Below, one piece after another: positions 8,073 through 14,855 of a DNA stretch of 33,859 nt (positions are counted from its first letter, which is position 1; every line of letters begins with the position of its first letter). A model generated the notes under the pieces. The model was given only the letters and a program-made list of their open reading frames with translations, had not been told where the DNA came from and searched no databases. The stretch covers positions 1 through 33,859 of the forward strand of contig DASWII010000045.1 of assembly GCA_036397755.1 (NCBI GenBank). The letters run 5' to 3'. Origin of the DNA: CAMYLY01 sp036397755. GTDB lineage: Bacteria > Gemmatimonadota > Gemmatimonadetes > Gemmatimonadales > GWC2-71-9. A program made the position numbers and the translations under genes.

Positions 8073-9140
8073 ATGACCGACACTGCACTGCCGTATCCCG
8101 AACTCGCCCCCGCTCGCCGTCGTGCCGTCGCGTGGTGGTTGGGCGTCTGGTCGGTGATGCTGCTGTTGATCGTCGTGATTGGAGGCGTCACCCGACTGAC
8201 GGAATCCGGTCTTAGCATTACCGAGTGGGCCCCCGTCACGGGTGCGATCCCGCCTCTTACCGAGGAGGCGTGGAGTGACGTGTTCCGGGCGTATCAACAG
8301 ATCCCCGAATACCAGCAGCTGAACCGGGGCATGACGCTGGCCGAGTTCAAGAACATCTTCTTCTGGGAGTATCTGCATCGCCTGTGGGCGCGCCTTATCG
8401 GGGTCGTGTTCTTCGTGCCGCTGGTGTACTTCCTCGTGCGAGGCGGGTTACCACGTGGGCTCACATGGCGTCTTGGATTGCTGTTGGCGCTCACCGCTGC
8501 ACAAGGTGCACTCGGCTGGTTCATGGTGATGAGTGGGTTGGCCGAGCGGACCGACGTGAGCCAGTACCGTCTTGCCGCGCACCTCGGGCTCGCGCTGATC
8601 ATCTATGTGGTGGCCGTCTGGACGGCGGCGGATCTGTTCATGCGTGAGCTCCCACGCGCCAGCACCGACCGGGATCTCCGTGTCGTTCTCCGGTTCGCGG
8701 GTTTTCTGGTTGGCCTCGTGTTCGTCGCGGCTATCGCCGGAGCGTTTGTCGCGGGACTCGACGGCGGCCGAGTGTACAACACGTTCCCGCTCATGGGCGG
8801 CCGGCTGGTGCCGTCCGGCTACATGGCGATCGAGCCGTGGTGGCGGAACGTGTTCGAGAACGTGATCGCGGTGCAGTTCAATCACCGTGTGATCGGCATC
8901 GTAACACTGTTCGCCGTCGCCTACGCCTGGTTCCGCGGTGTTGGTGCGGACCTGCCGTCCGGCGTGCGTCGTTGGCTGGATTTGCTCCCCCTCGTGGCCG
9001 TCGGCCAGGTGGCTCTCGGTGTGGCCACGCTGCTGCTCGTCGCGCCCGTTTGGCTCGCCGCGCTCCACCAGGCCGGCGCCGTGATCCTCCTGACAGCGAG
9101 CCTGCTACTGTTTCACGGCTTGGCGCGGAGCCGGATCTAG
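8073..9140 (+). CDS. ctaA: Heme A synthase, COX15/CtaA type
   Basis: About 355 residues. It oxidises the C8 methyl group of heme O to the formyl group of heme A for aa3-type cytochrome oxidase, in the cytoplasmic membrane. The start ATG (MTDTALPYPE) is preferred over an open frame beginning at 8025, since the extra residues are unlike the family. The order of family motifs is complete: IGGVTRLTESGLSITEW in the first helix and loop, EYLHRLWAR (Glu and His), AAHLGLAL, then FNHRVIG and ALHQAGA in the second four-helix half. This gives the four heme-ligand histidines. About eight membrane helices are visible. The long segment between helix 1 and EYLHR (about 45 residues) is typical of the COX15 subtype. 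No oxidase or ctaB genes are adjacent, so assembly genes are scattered in this genome. Confidence 0.94.
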   Translation: MTDTALPYPELAPARRRAVAWWLGVWSVMLLLIVVIGGVTRLTESGLSITEWAPVTGAIPPLTEEAWSDVFRAYQQIPEYQQLNRGMTLAEFKNIFFWEYLHRLWARLIGVVFFVPLVYFLVRGGLPRGLTWRLGLLLALTAAQGALGWFMVMSGLAERTDVSQYRLAAHLGLALIIYVVAVWTAADLFMRELPRASTDRDLRVVLRFAGFLVGLVFVAAIAGAFVAGLDGGRVYNTFPLMGGRLVPSGYMAIEPWWRNVFENVIAVQFNHRVIGIVTLFAVAYAWFRGVGADLPSGVRRWLDLLPLVAVGQVALGVATLLLVAPVWLAALHQAGAVILLTASLLLFHGLARSRI

Positions 9141-9225
9141 CCGACTCTTCCCTACTGCCTGGCCGTGCTGGGAGCGTCGCGTTCGCGGGCCAAGCGCCCG
9201 CCTTAACTGAAGCACATCGCGCCAT

Positions 9226-9852
9226 CTACCGCTTGCCTTGCTTCCTCTTCTGGAACCTCCGCGCCTTGGCGCGGTTGCCGCACACGCTCATCTCGCACCA
9301 GCGACGGTTGTGTTTGCGGCTGCGATCCACGAACAACCAGCCGCAGCGCTCGTTCGCGCACGTCTTGACCAGGGGCAACTCCGCCGACGTGAGGAGTTGG
9401 GCCGCCGCCCACGCAACGGACCACAGCAGCGTCGCGTGGGCGTCGGTTTCGCCGCGCGAGGTCCACTCGTAGGTCCCTCCGGAGCCGACCGGCTCCACCT
9501 GCGCCGGTAGGGAAGCGAGTAGCGCGTTCAGCTGCTGAAGATGCTCCGCCGCGGCCGCTTCGCCCTGGGCGAGCGGATAGAAGATCGCGTGGACCGAGTC
9601 CCGGAACGCCCGCGTTCGGTCCAAGACACGTTGCTCCGCGTTGGGGTCACCCTCCACCCGCGAACGCAGGTGCCGCCCGTCTCTGGGCGCCAGCACATCG
9701 GCCTCGTTCCCCCAATCGACCAAGCGACGGACGTCGGTGAGGAGCTCTCCTTCGGTCGCCGTGAGCCCGGACCAATCCACCGTGTTGTTGAAGTCGAGGG
9801 CAAGGTGCCCCCCGATCCACCGAAAGGGCTTGTGAGTGCTGTGCGGGGCCAT
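9226..9852 (-). CDS. CGNR zinc-finger transcriptional regulator with ABATE-type N-terminus
   Basis: 208 residues from the ATG at 9852. An ATG seven codons upstream (9873) is also in frame, but the AGGAGG ribosome site lies between the two, so 9852 is the start. The N-terminal part (HLALDFNNTVDW and following) matches the stress-sensing-like ABATE domain. The C-terminal 45 residues form a CGNR zinc finger: CANERCGWLFVDRS, then RRWCEMSVCGNRAKARR, with two Cys pairs and a very basic end. Such proteins are DNA-binding regulators, often of a neighbouring gene. Here it is divergent from a DinB-like gene with a 119-bp AT-rich control region that carries an inverted repeat, so autoregulation and control of the DinB gene are likely. 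The inducer is unknown. Confidence 0.9.
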   Translation of the reverse strand: MAPHSTHKPFRWIGGHLALDFNNTVDWSGLTATEGELLTDVRRLVDWGNEADVLAPRDGRHLRSRVEGDPNAEQRVLDRTRAFRDSVHAIFYPLAQGEAAAAEHLQQLNALLASLPAQVEPVGSGGTYEWTSRGETDAHATLLWSVAWAAAQLLTSAELPLVKTCANERCGWLFVDRSRKHNRRWCEMSVCGNRAKARRFQKRKQGKR

Positions 9853-9971
9853 GGGCCCTCCTGGGACCACCATTAACTAACCTATAATAGGCTATTGACA
9901 AGTTAGTCAAGTCGGAGCATACTGTAACCAATAAAGGTACTGTTATAGGTTGCTCAATCGAGGAGGAAACG
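9853..9971. promoter_or_regulatory. Divergent control region between the CGNR and DinB-like genes
   Basis: This is an AT-rich island in GC-rich DNA. Towards the DinB-like gene, TTGACA (9895-9900) and CATACT (9918-9923) are 17 bp apart. Towards the CGNR gene, TTGACT (reverse of 9905-9910) faces TTATAG/TATTAT around 9882-9889, so the two promoters overlap back to back. AACCTATAATAG (9879-9890) and CTGTTATAGGTT (9940-9951) are inverted copies with one mismatch in 12, centres 61 bp apart. One overlaps the CGNR -10 region; the other lies just after the expected DinB start site. AGGAGG sites precede both start codons. Confidence 0.7.
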
Positions 9972-10469
9972 ATGCAGGGAGTGCTGCGCGAGAGCGACCG
10001 GATCGCGGATGCCATCGACCGCATGCTTCACGGTGGAGCCTGGCATGGTCCGGCGATTCAGGAAGCGCTCGAGGGCGTGAGCGCGGCCCATGCGGCCGCG
10101 CGGCCCATCCGGGCTGCCCATACCATCTGGGAGATCGTGTTGCACATGACGTCGTGGGCCACGGAGGTCGCCGGCAGGCTTACCCGGGATCTCCGCCCAC
10201 TTGACGGCGAGGCGGACTGGCCACCGGTGGGCCCCGTCGATGATGCGGCGTGGGAGGCGACACGCAGTCGGCTGGCCGAAGCGCACCGCCGGTTGCGGCT
10301 GGCCATCAGGGAGTTCCCTCCCGCGCGCCTCGATGAGACCGTGGGGGGCAACGGGCACAATGAAGGTTCGTTCTACGTGATGCTGCACGGGCTGGCGCAG
10401 CACGACGCGTATCACACCGGACAGATCTCGCTGCTCAAGCGTGCGATGGAGGAGGGAGGTGGGGCTTAG
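9972..10469 (+). CDS. DinB-fold (DinB/YfiT-like) putative metalloenzyme
   Basis: 165 residues with AGGAGG before the ATG. The DinB superfamily is a four-helix bundle holding a divalent metal through three His. Some members are thiol S-transferases that use bacillithiol, mycothiol or glutathione for detoxification. The expected ligands are visible: His58 in IWEIVLHMTSW, and His144 and His148 in AQHDAYHTGQI near the C-terminus. The layout (helix 1 near the N-terminus, TIWEIVLHM in helix 2, HDAYHTGQI in helix 4) fits the family and its usual length of about 160 residues. The gene is divergent from a CGNR regulator and has a clear promoter. The 3' end is followed five bases later by a 28-bp repeat. 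Substrate and thiol cofactor cannot be predicted. Confidence 0.88.
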   Translation: MQGVLRESDRIADAIDRMLHGGAWHGPAIQEALEGVSAAHAAARPIRAAHTIWEIVLHMTSWATEVAGRLTRDLRPLDGEADWPPVGPVDDAAWEATRSRLAEAHRRLRLAIREFPPARLDETVGGNGHNEGSFYVMLHGLAQHDAYHTGQISLLKRAMEEGGGA

Positions 10470-10474
10470 GCGGC

Positions 10475-10502
10475 GGCAACCGTCGGCCCGGCCCAAGCGC
10501 CT
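10475..10502 (+). repeat. 28-bp direct repeat, copy 1
   Basis: It starts GGCAACCGTCGGCCCGGCCC and ends AAGCGCCT. It is identical to 12009-12036 except for one base (G at 10497, T in the other copy). It begins five bases after the DinB-like stop codon. The two copies have the same orientation and flank about 1.5 kb. Confidence 0.8.
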
Positions 10503-10525
10503 CCGCCATCCGCGCCCAACCACCC

Positions 10526-10546
10526 CCGTTGCCCGTTGCCCCTTGC
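10526..10546 (+). repeat. Three 7-bp tandem units
   Basis: CCGTTGC, CCGTTGC and CCCTTGC stand in tandem in non-coding DNA between the first 28-bp repeat and the molybdenum hydroxylase remnant. This is probably simple slippage in decaying sequence. Confidence 0.5.
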
Positions 10547-10570
10547 ACGGCTGTTCGTTGTTCGTCCGGC

Positions 10571-10861
10571 GCCACGATGGAACCGATGAACTGGACCGCG
10601 GATGTGCGTGCGGATCGGGGCCAGATCTGGGCTCCAACCTAAGCCCACTGCGTTCGACAGGGGAGCTTCGACAACTATCAGATGCTGCGCCTGTACGAGA
10701 CACCGAAGGTCGACGTGCATCTGATCGAGAGCACCGAAGAACCAGGTGGCGTGGGAGAGCCAGCGGTTCCGCCGATCGCTCCCGCGGTCACCAATGTGCT
10801 GTTTGAATTGACTGGAACGCGCATCCGACGGCTGCCGATCCGCTTGCCGGCACTCGGATGA
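10571..10861 (+). pseudogene. Remnant of a xanthine dehydrogenase/IorB-type molybdopterin-binding subunit
   Basis: Two fragments of the large subunit of a molybdenum hydroxylase survive in one frame. 10571-10639 reads ATMEPMNWTADVRADRG then QIWAPT, the mid-protein substrate-channel region of the family (normally ATMEPMNCTA...WAPTQ), and ends at TAA 10640-10642. 10664-10861 reads SFDNYQMLRLYETP, then ESTEEPGGVGEPAVPP, then APAVTNVLFELTGTRIRRLP and a stop. This is the C-terminal region containing the GVGEP motif with the catalytic Glu. Several hundred residues that normally lie between the two blocks are missing, and there is no N-terminal half. The gene therefore died by a large internal deletion plus loss of its 5' part. 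No small-subunit or FeS-subunit gene is nearby. The rest of 10470-10984 holds only repeats and a weak hairpin (10903-10925). Confidence 0.8.
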
Positions 10862-10984
10862 ATCATCGTTCCCTGGGGGGAGGGAGATTGGTTGAGGGGA
10901 GTGGAAACGGCGCGGTCTCGTTTCCCGTTCGCGGATAATCATTCTTCGGACGCGGATCACCCTGTCCCTCTGTCCCACTGATAT

Positions 10985-11422
10985 CTATTCCCTGAGCGCC
11001 GACTGGACCGCGTTCCGCAAATCCGACAGATGGAACGGTTTTGTTACGAGGCACGCGCTCGGCACTGGCAACCGGCCCAATGCGCTGAGGAACACGAATC
11101 TGTTCTTGAGCTCGGGTCGTTCAGCTACGGCGGCGCGCCATAGTGCTGCACCATCCATTGGGCCCCGCAAATCCACCTCGGAGACGACGGCGTCAAACGG
11201 TTCGCGCACGACGGCGACCAGCGCGGCCTCGCCGGTTCCGACCTCGTGAACATCGCAGCCGCAAACTGATAGCACACGGGCCACTACCCGCCGGACGGCG
11301 GGGTCGGCTTCAACTACGAGAACGCGCGGGCTGGCAGGCGACAGCGTGGTCCTCTCAACGACGGAGTCAGAACTGCACGAACTGCACAGCCGAGGATACG
11401 CTCGGCGAGCGCGCCGAGTCAA
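10985..11422 (-). CDS. Receiver-domain protein with a degenerate phosphorylation site
   Basis: A stand-alone response-regulator receiver fold with no output domain: PRVLVVEADPAVRRVVARVL, then DAVVSEVDLRGPMDG, FVFLSA and LVTKPFHL. The conserved Ser and Lys-Pro of the fold are present. The phospho-acceptor Asp is replaced by Glu (S-E-V-D-L), and the acidic pair reads E-A-D instead of D-D-E. The protein probably cannot be phosphorylated normally and may mimic the active state. The open frame starts with TTG at 11422, just 18 bases after the HTH gene, but residues before about 30 are not receiver-like. A CTG at 11344 with GAGAGG six bases upstream would give 119 residues and place the Glu at position 56, where the Asp usually is. 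Probably co-transcribed with the HTH gene. Confidence 0.75.
   Translation of the reverse strand: MTRRARRAYPRLCSSCSSDSVVERTTLSPASPRVLVVEADPAVRRVVARVLSVCGCDVHEVGTGEAALVAVVREPFDAVVSEVDLRGPMDGAALWRAAVAERPELKNRFVFLSALGRLPVPSACLVTKPFHLSDLRNAVQSALRE
11371..11387 (+). promoter_or_regulatory. Tandem AACTGCAC boxes, site 1
   Basis: AACTGCAC G AACTGCAC: two 8-mers with a 9-bp period. It lies 27 bases upstream of the CTG proposed as the start of the receiver protein. The same pair occurs on the opposite strand at 11871-11887. Candidate operator; the binding protein is unknown. Confidence 0.5.
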
Positions 11423-11440
11423 CTCGGCGCCGGGCCGGCG

Positions 11441-11854
11441 TCAGTCGGGATGTGTCGAGTAGTGGCGGGCCAGTTCGCTGACCCAGCGCGGCGGGGGTAG
11501 TCGCTGGCGTTGATACGCGTCAACCAGGAGTTGGCTCATCTCGCGGCCCAGTGCCTGGGCTTCGCGGGGCGGGAGGTCAGGCGTCACCTGCTCGATCAGG
11601 CGGAGGAATCGTGACAGGGACGGTCCGCGACCCGGAGCACCTCTGGACGCGAGCCAGTGTTCGAGTCGCTGTCGTGTGGTGGCGCGGGGGTGGGCGCCGC
11701 GCACGAAGTTCCGGAGCGCGTTGGGGCTCAGGCCGATCTCGCGGGCGGCTTGGCGCAGGGAAAGGCTCGCCAATTCGCGCTCGACAGCAGCGCGCAGGAC
11801 GAGGACCGGCAACCGCACGGTCCCAACTGCTGCGGCCCCCTTTCGCCCCCTCAA
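11441..11854 (-). CDS. Small XRE-like helix-turn-helix protein
   Basis: Up to 137 residues. Residues about 30-70 have a helix-turn-helix: SLSLRQAAREIGLSPNALRNF with RGAHPRATTRQRLEHWL, like the XRE/Cro or phage-repressor type, in which helix 3 (SPNALRNFVRG) reads DNA. The C-terminal half (LSRFLRLIEQ, PPREAQALGREMSQLLVDAYQ) is helical and may serve oligomerisation; no known ligand domain is seen. The frame starts with TTG at 11854 without a good ribosome site; a GTG at 11818 is the other choice. A tandem GTGCAGTT box pair lies 17-33 bases upstream of the TTG and touches a CATAAC -10-like sequence, suggesting autorepression. The receiver gene follows after 18 bases. Function beyond DNA binding is unknown. 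Confidence 0.72.
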   Translation of the reverse strand: MRGRKGAAAVGTVRLPVLVLRAAVERELASLSLRQAAREIGLSPNALRNFVRGAHPRATTRQRLEHWLASRGAPGRGPSLSRFLRLIEQVTPDLPPREAQALGREMSQLLVDAYQRQRLPPPRWVSELARHYSTHPD

Positions 11855-11870
11855 CGCCCCAAGCCGGTGC

Positions 11871-11887
11871 GTGCAGTTTGTGCAGTT
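11871..11887 (-). promoter_or_regulatory. Tandem AACTGCAC boxes, site 2 (upstream of the HTH gene)
   Basis: On the plus strand GTGCAGTT T GTGCAGTT, which is AACTGCAC A AACTGCAC on the minus strand. It has the same spacing as site 1, exactly 500 bp away and inverted. It adjoins CATAAC (reverse of 11885-11890), a possible -10 of the HTH gene. Confidence 0.5.
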
Positions 11888-12008
11888 ATGGCGCGATTAC
11901 ACGGCCAATGCTATCGTCGGGTGGGGGAGCAGGGCAAGCTGCAGTTTTTTGGGTCTTCACGGTTTCCGGGAAACGCCGCACGGATCTTCGGGAGCGAGGT
12001 GTGGTGGT

Positions 12009-12036
12009 GGCAACCGTCGGCCCGGCCCAATCGCCT
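12009..12036 (+). repeat. 28-bp direct repeat, copy 2
   Basis: Matches 10475-10502 in 27 of 28 positions and has the same orientation. Its last two bases overlap the stop codon of the MATE gene (12035-12037). In both copies the repeat sits at or right after the stop of the neighbouring gene. Confidence 0.8.
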
Positions 12037-13441
12037 ACCTGGCCACCCTCACCTCGATCGTGCGCCATTTGCCTTGCCTGAAGCGGAAGAGGCTGAGGGC
12101 GCATCGCGTCGCGTGCCCGATGAGGATGGCGAGCCAAATGTCGGCGGGGTGGAGTTCACGCGTGGCTTGAATGACGGCGCACATGCCGAGGGGGATGGCG
12201 AGCTGTGACACGAGCGAGATGTACAGCGGGCTCTTCGTGTCGCCCGTACCTTGGAGGCCACCGGTGTACGTGAGTGCCACGGTGATGAACAGACCGGACA
12301 CGCTGAGGTAGGTAAGCAGCTGGACACCGATCTCGATCACCCCCGGATCCTCGATGCCGAACGCCCGGAACATCAGGTGGGGTATGGTCAGAAACGCGGT
12401 GCCGACGATCGCGGCGACACCGAGGCCGATGAACGCGGCGACCCGTACGGCGTGGGCGCTGCGGTCCGGGCGTTGCGCGCCGAGGTTCTGGCCGGCCACG
12501 GCCGCGGCGGCGCCCATGAGGCCGACGGAGGTCCAGGTAATAAGTGAGAAGAGCTCGGTGTACCCCAGGGCGTACGCCGCTTGCGCTTCGGCGCTTCGGG
12601 CGACGGAACCGACGAACCGCAGCAGGAACACGCCCCCGACGTTCATGGCAATGCCCTGCACGCCGGTCGGCAGGCCGAACCGAAACAGCTCGCGAATGAT
12701 CGGCCAGTCGGGTCGCCAACTCGTGATGTGTCGGAGGCTCACGACGAGATGTCCGGCCCGAAGCAGGTAGATGCCGAGCAGGCTCATCAGCCCGCCGGCG
12801 ATCACGGTGCCCATGGCTGCGCCGGTGGTACCGAAGCGGGGAATCGGACCGAGTCCGCGAATCAGGATGACGTTGAGAACGATGTTGAGGATCGTGATAC
12901 CGATGCCGAGTCGTAGCGGCGTCTGCGCGTCACCGGCAGACCGCAGCGCGCCCCCGAGCATGAAGAACGTCAGCATCCCGAAGCTGAACAGGAACATGGT
13001 GCGCAGGTAGGGAAGCGCTTCCGCCTGGACCTCGGGCGCGGCGTTGACGAGGGACAGGAGGGACGGTGCCAGCACATAACCGACTGGCGCCAGGATGCCG
13101 ACGGAAAGGCCGGTCGAGGTGAGGAACGCCTGGTAGACCGTCCGGTCGACTTGGTCGGGATCGTTGGCGCCCGCGAATCGAGCGACCAATACACCCATGC
13201 CGGTATAGAGCGACGTGATGAAGATGATGACGACCAGGAAGATCTGCCAGGCGACGCCGATGGCTGCGTTGCCGGTGTACCCGACGTAGTGTCCGACCAT
13301 CGCGTGGTCGATCATCCCCTGCAGTCCACCGAAGATATTCTGCAGCATGGTGGGCCATGCCAGCCGCCACACGGCGGGCAGGATGGGGCCCTCGACGATG
13401 GAGCGGTCGAACGCCTTGGCTCGACGCGGAGGTGTGGTCAC
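12035..13441 (-). CDS. MATE family multidrug/cation antiporter
   Basis: 468 residues, the usual length for multidrug and toxin extrusion transporters, with 12 membrane helices in two pseudo-symmetric halves. It exports organic cations or other compounds across the cytoplasmic membrane in exchange for Na+ or H+. Family features are visible in each half: the N-terminal half has WRLAWPTMLQNIFGGLQGMID and GNAAIGVAWQI, and the C-terminal half has IRELFRFGLPTGVQGIAMNV and GAAAAVAGQNLGAQRPD. The C-terminus includes TYTGGLQGTGDTKSPLY. The gene is alone on its strand and ends inside the second 28-bp repeat; the mechanosensitive channel gene diverges from it. The substrate cannot be predicted, and the ion coupling cannot be read reliably from the sequence. 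Confidence 0.93.
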   Translation of the reverse strand: MTTPPRRAKAFDRSIVEGPILPAVWRLAWPTMLQNIFGGLQGMIDHAMVGHYVGYTGNAAIGVAWQIFLVVIIFITSLYTGMGVLVARFAGANDPDQVDRTVYQAFLTSTGLSVGILAPVGYVLAPSLLSLVNAAPEVQAEALPYLRTMFLFSFGMLTFFMLGGALRSAGDAQTPLRLGIGITILNIVLNVILIRGLGPIPRFGTTGAAMGTVIAGGLMSLLGIYLLRAGHLVVSLRHITSWRPDWPIIRELFRFGLPTGVQGIAMNVGGVFLLRFVGSVARSAEAQAAYALGYTELFSLITWTSVGLMGAAAAVAGQNLGAQRPDRSAHAVRVAAFIGLGVAAIVGTAFLTIPHLMFRAFGIEDPGVIEIGVQLLTYLSVSGLFITVALTYTGGLQGTGDTKSPLYISLVSQLAIPLGMCAVIQATRELHPADIWLAILIGHATRCALSLFRFRQGKWRTIEVRVAR

Positions 13442-13593
13442 GAGGCCCGGACATTCGTACGGCGAGGGGCTTTCCTCAAGGGGCCGGGGTGGACGGGGGC
13501 ATCGGCCCCAACGGAGGGACGGCCAACGTCAGGCGATCTGTCGAGGTGCGCCTCATGGGGATAAACTCACCGCCTGACTCACGGGGAGAGCCA

Positions 13594-14040
13594 ATGCTCA
13601 GCGAGTTCAAGAAGTTCGCCCTGCGCGGCAACGTGGTGGACATGGCGGTGGGTATCATCATCGGCGGCGCATTCGGCACGATCGTCAAGTCCATGGTGTC
13701 AGATATTCTGATGCCGCCGATCGGATTGCTACTCGGCAACGTCACGTTCTCGGACTTGTTCCTGACGCTCAAGGCGGGGGAAATGGCCGGTCCGTACGCG
13801 ACGCTGGGGGCTGCACAGGAGGCGGGGGCGGTGACCATCAACTACGGACTGTTCGTGGACAACGTCGTGAGCTTCGCGATCGTCGCGTTTGCCGTGTACC
13901 TGCTCATTAGAGGCATCAACCGGCTACAGCGTCAGGAAGAAGTGGCGCCCCCGCCACCGGACAAGAAGGACTGCCCGCGCTGCTTCTCGACGATTGCGAT
14001 CAAGGCGACGCGCTGCCCGCATTGCACTTCGGATCTGTAG
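13594..14040 (+). CDS. mscL: Large-conductance mechanosensitive channel MscL with C-terminal zinc ribbon
   Basis: 148 residues. MscL opens under membrane tension to release solutes during hypo-osmotic shock. The ATG at 13594 with GGGGAG upstream gives the classical N-terminus MLSEFKKFALRGNVVDMAVGIIIGGAFGTIV (amphipathic S1 helix and TM1), followed by the periplasmic loop and TM2 (YGLFVDNVVSFAIVAFAVYLLI). An open frame extends 79 codons upstream but is not conserved. Instead of the usual short cytoplasmic helix only, the protein ends with a Pro-rich linker (APPPPDK) and a CPRC...CPHC zinc-ribbon motif over the last 25 residues. The pore would carry five such ribbons on the cytoplasmic side. 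This extension occurs in some other bacterial MscL proteins, but its role is unknown to me. Confidence 0.95.
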   Translation: MLSEFKKFALRGNVVDMAVGIIIGGAFGTIVKSMVSDILMPPIGLLLGNVTFSDLFLTLKAGEMAGPYATLGAAQEAGAVTINYGLFVDNVVSFAIVAFAVYLLIRGINRLQRQEEVAPPPPDKKDCPRCFSTIAIKATRCPHCTSDL

Positions 14041-14100
14041 GTGGCGCGGCAAAACAGAATGGCGCATCTGGCCGGGATCGCGACCGGCGCGGGGTGCGCT

Positions 14101-14808
14101 CTAGGTCGCGGCGTGCCGGCCCGATCCGCCCTCCAGCGTCACAAAGCTCAGCACGCGCGCCGCCGCGTAACGGAACGCGCGCTCGCGGAACGCGAGGAAG
14201 GTGACGCACGCGACGAGAATCGCCAGCAAGGACAATTGAAGCCCGACGACGGGAAACGGCCCGAGGCGTCCCGCTCCTTCCACCAACCGAATCGGTTCCC
14301 ACCATGGCAGGACGAGGGCAAACGCCACGGATGGGGCGATGAACCCGCGAGCGATGCGGTATTGGTCGCGGTACACCTGGATCGACTTGAAGACCTCGGG
14401 TGCCCGGAGCATGACCACGTAGTCCAGCGCGTGCATGAATTCGCCTGCCTTGCGCACGCGATCCTCGTCGCCGGGATCCATGATCTCGTCCACCGTGGGC
14501 GCGCCGCCGCTCGGCGAGGAGATGCCGGCGGCCCGGAGGCGCTTGCGAGTCGACGCGCTCGTAAGGACTCGGAAGGACCAGAGGTCCTTCTGATGGCGGA
14601 ACAGGTTGCGCGACAGCGTGTGCATCACCACGCCCAGTACCGACCCGGCGGCAAGAACCCCGACCACGCCGACAATCAGCTGGACGCCGGTCCACTCGGG
14701 GAGACTGTGGATGGTGAGCGTGGCCGAGCCGATATCCAGCACCACGAGAATCCAGAGCAACGCGTAGAGACCCTGGAGCAGCGTCGTGAGTCCAAGTGCA
14801 ATAGGCAC
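14101..14808 (-). CDS. Four-helix membrane protein of unknown function
   Basis: 235 residues from a GTG at 14808 that has AGGAGG six bases upstream; the longer open frame to 14919 lacks such a signal. Two hydrophobic segments lie near the N-terminus (LGLTTLLQGLYALLWILVVL and VQLIVGVVGVLAAGSVLGVV) and two near the C-terminus (FIAPSVAFALVLPWW and VVGLQLSLLAILVACVTFLAF). A charged cytoplasmic-type loop of about 90 residues between them contains RKRLRAAG, TVDEIMDPGDEDRVRK and FKSIQVYRDQYRIA. I do not recognise the family. It follows the tail-anchored J-protein gene by 47 bases on the same strand, so the two are probably co-transcribed. A 7-bp inverted repeat (CGCGACC 14079-14085, GGTCGCG 14104-14110) surrounds its stop codon. 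Confidence 0.8.
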   Translation of the reverse strand: MPIALGLTTLLQGLYALLWILVVLDIGSATLTIHSLPEWTGVQLIVGVVGVLAAGSVLGVVMHTLSRNLFRHQKDLWSFRVLTSASTRKRLRAAGISSPSGGAPTVDEIMDPGDEDRVRKAGEFMHALDYVVMLRAPEVFKSIQVYRDQYRIARGFIAPSVAFALVLPWWEPIRLVEGAGRLGPFPVVGLQLSLLAILVACVTFLAFRERAFRYAAARVLSFVTLEGGSGRHAAT

Positions 14809-14855
14809 GTCGCACCTCCTCGGATGTTCCGACGCCGCGTTGAACCGGCGTGGAC

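Noticed and set aside
10466..10978. A 170-codon minus-strand frame across the gap after the DinB-like gene
   Set aside because: It is antisense to the recognisable molybdenum hydroxylase fragments and has no protein-like pattern.
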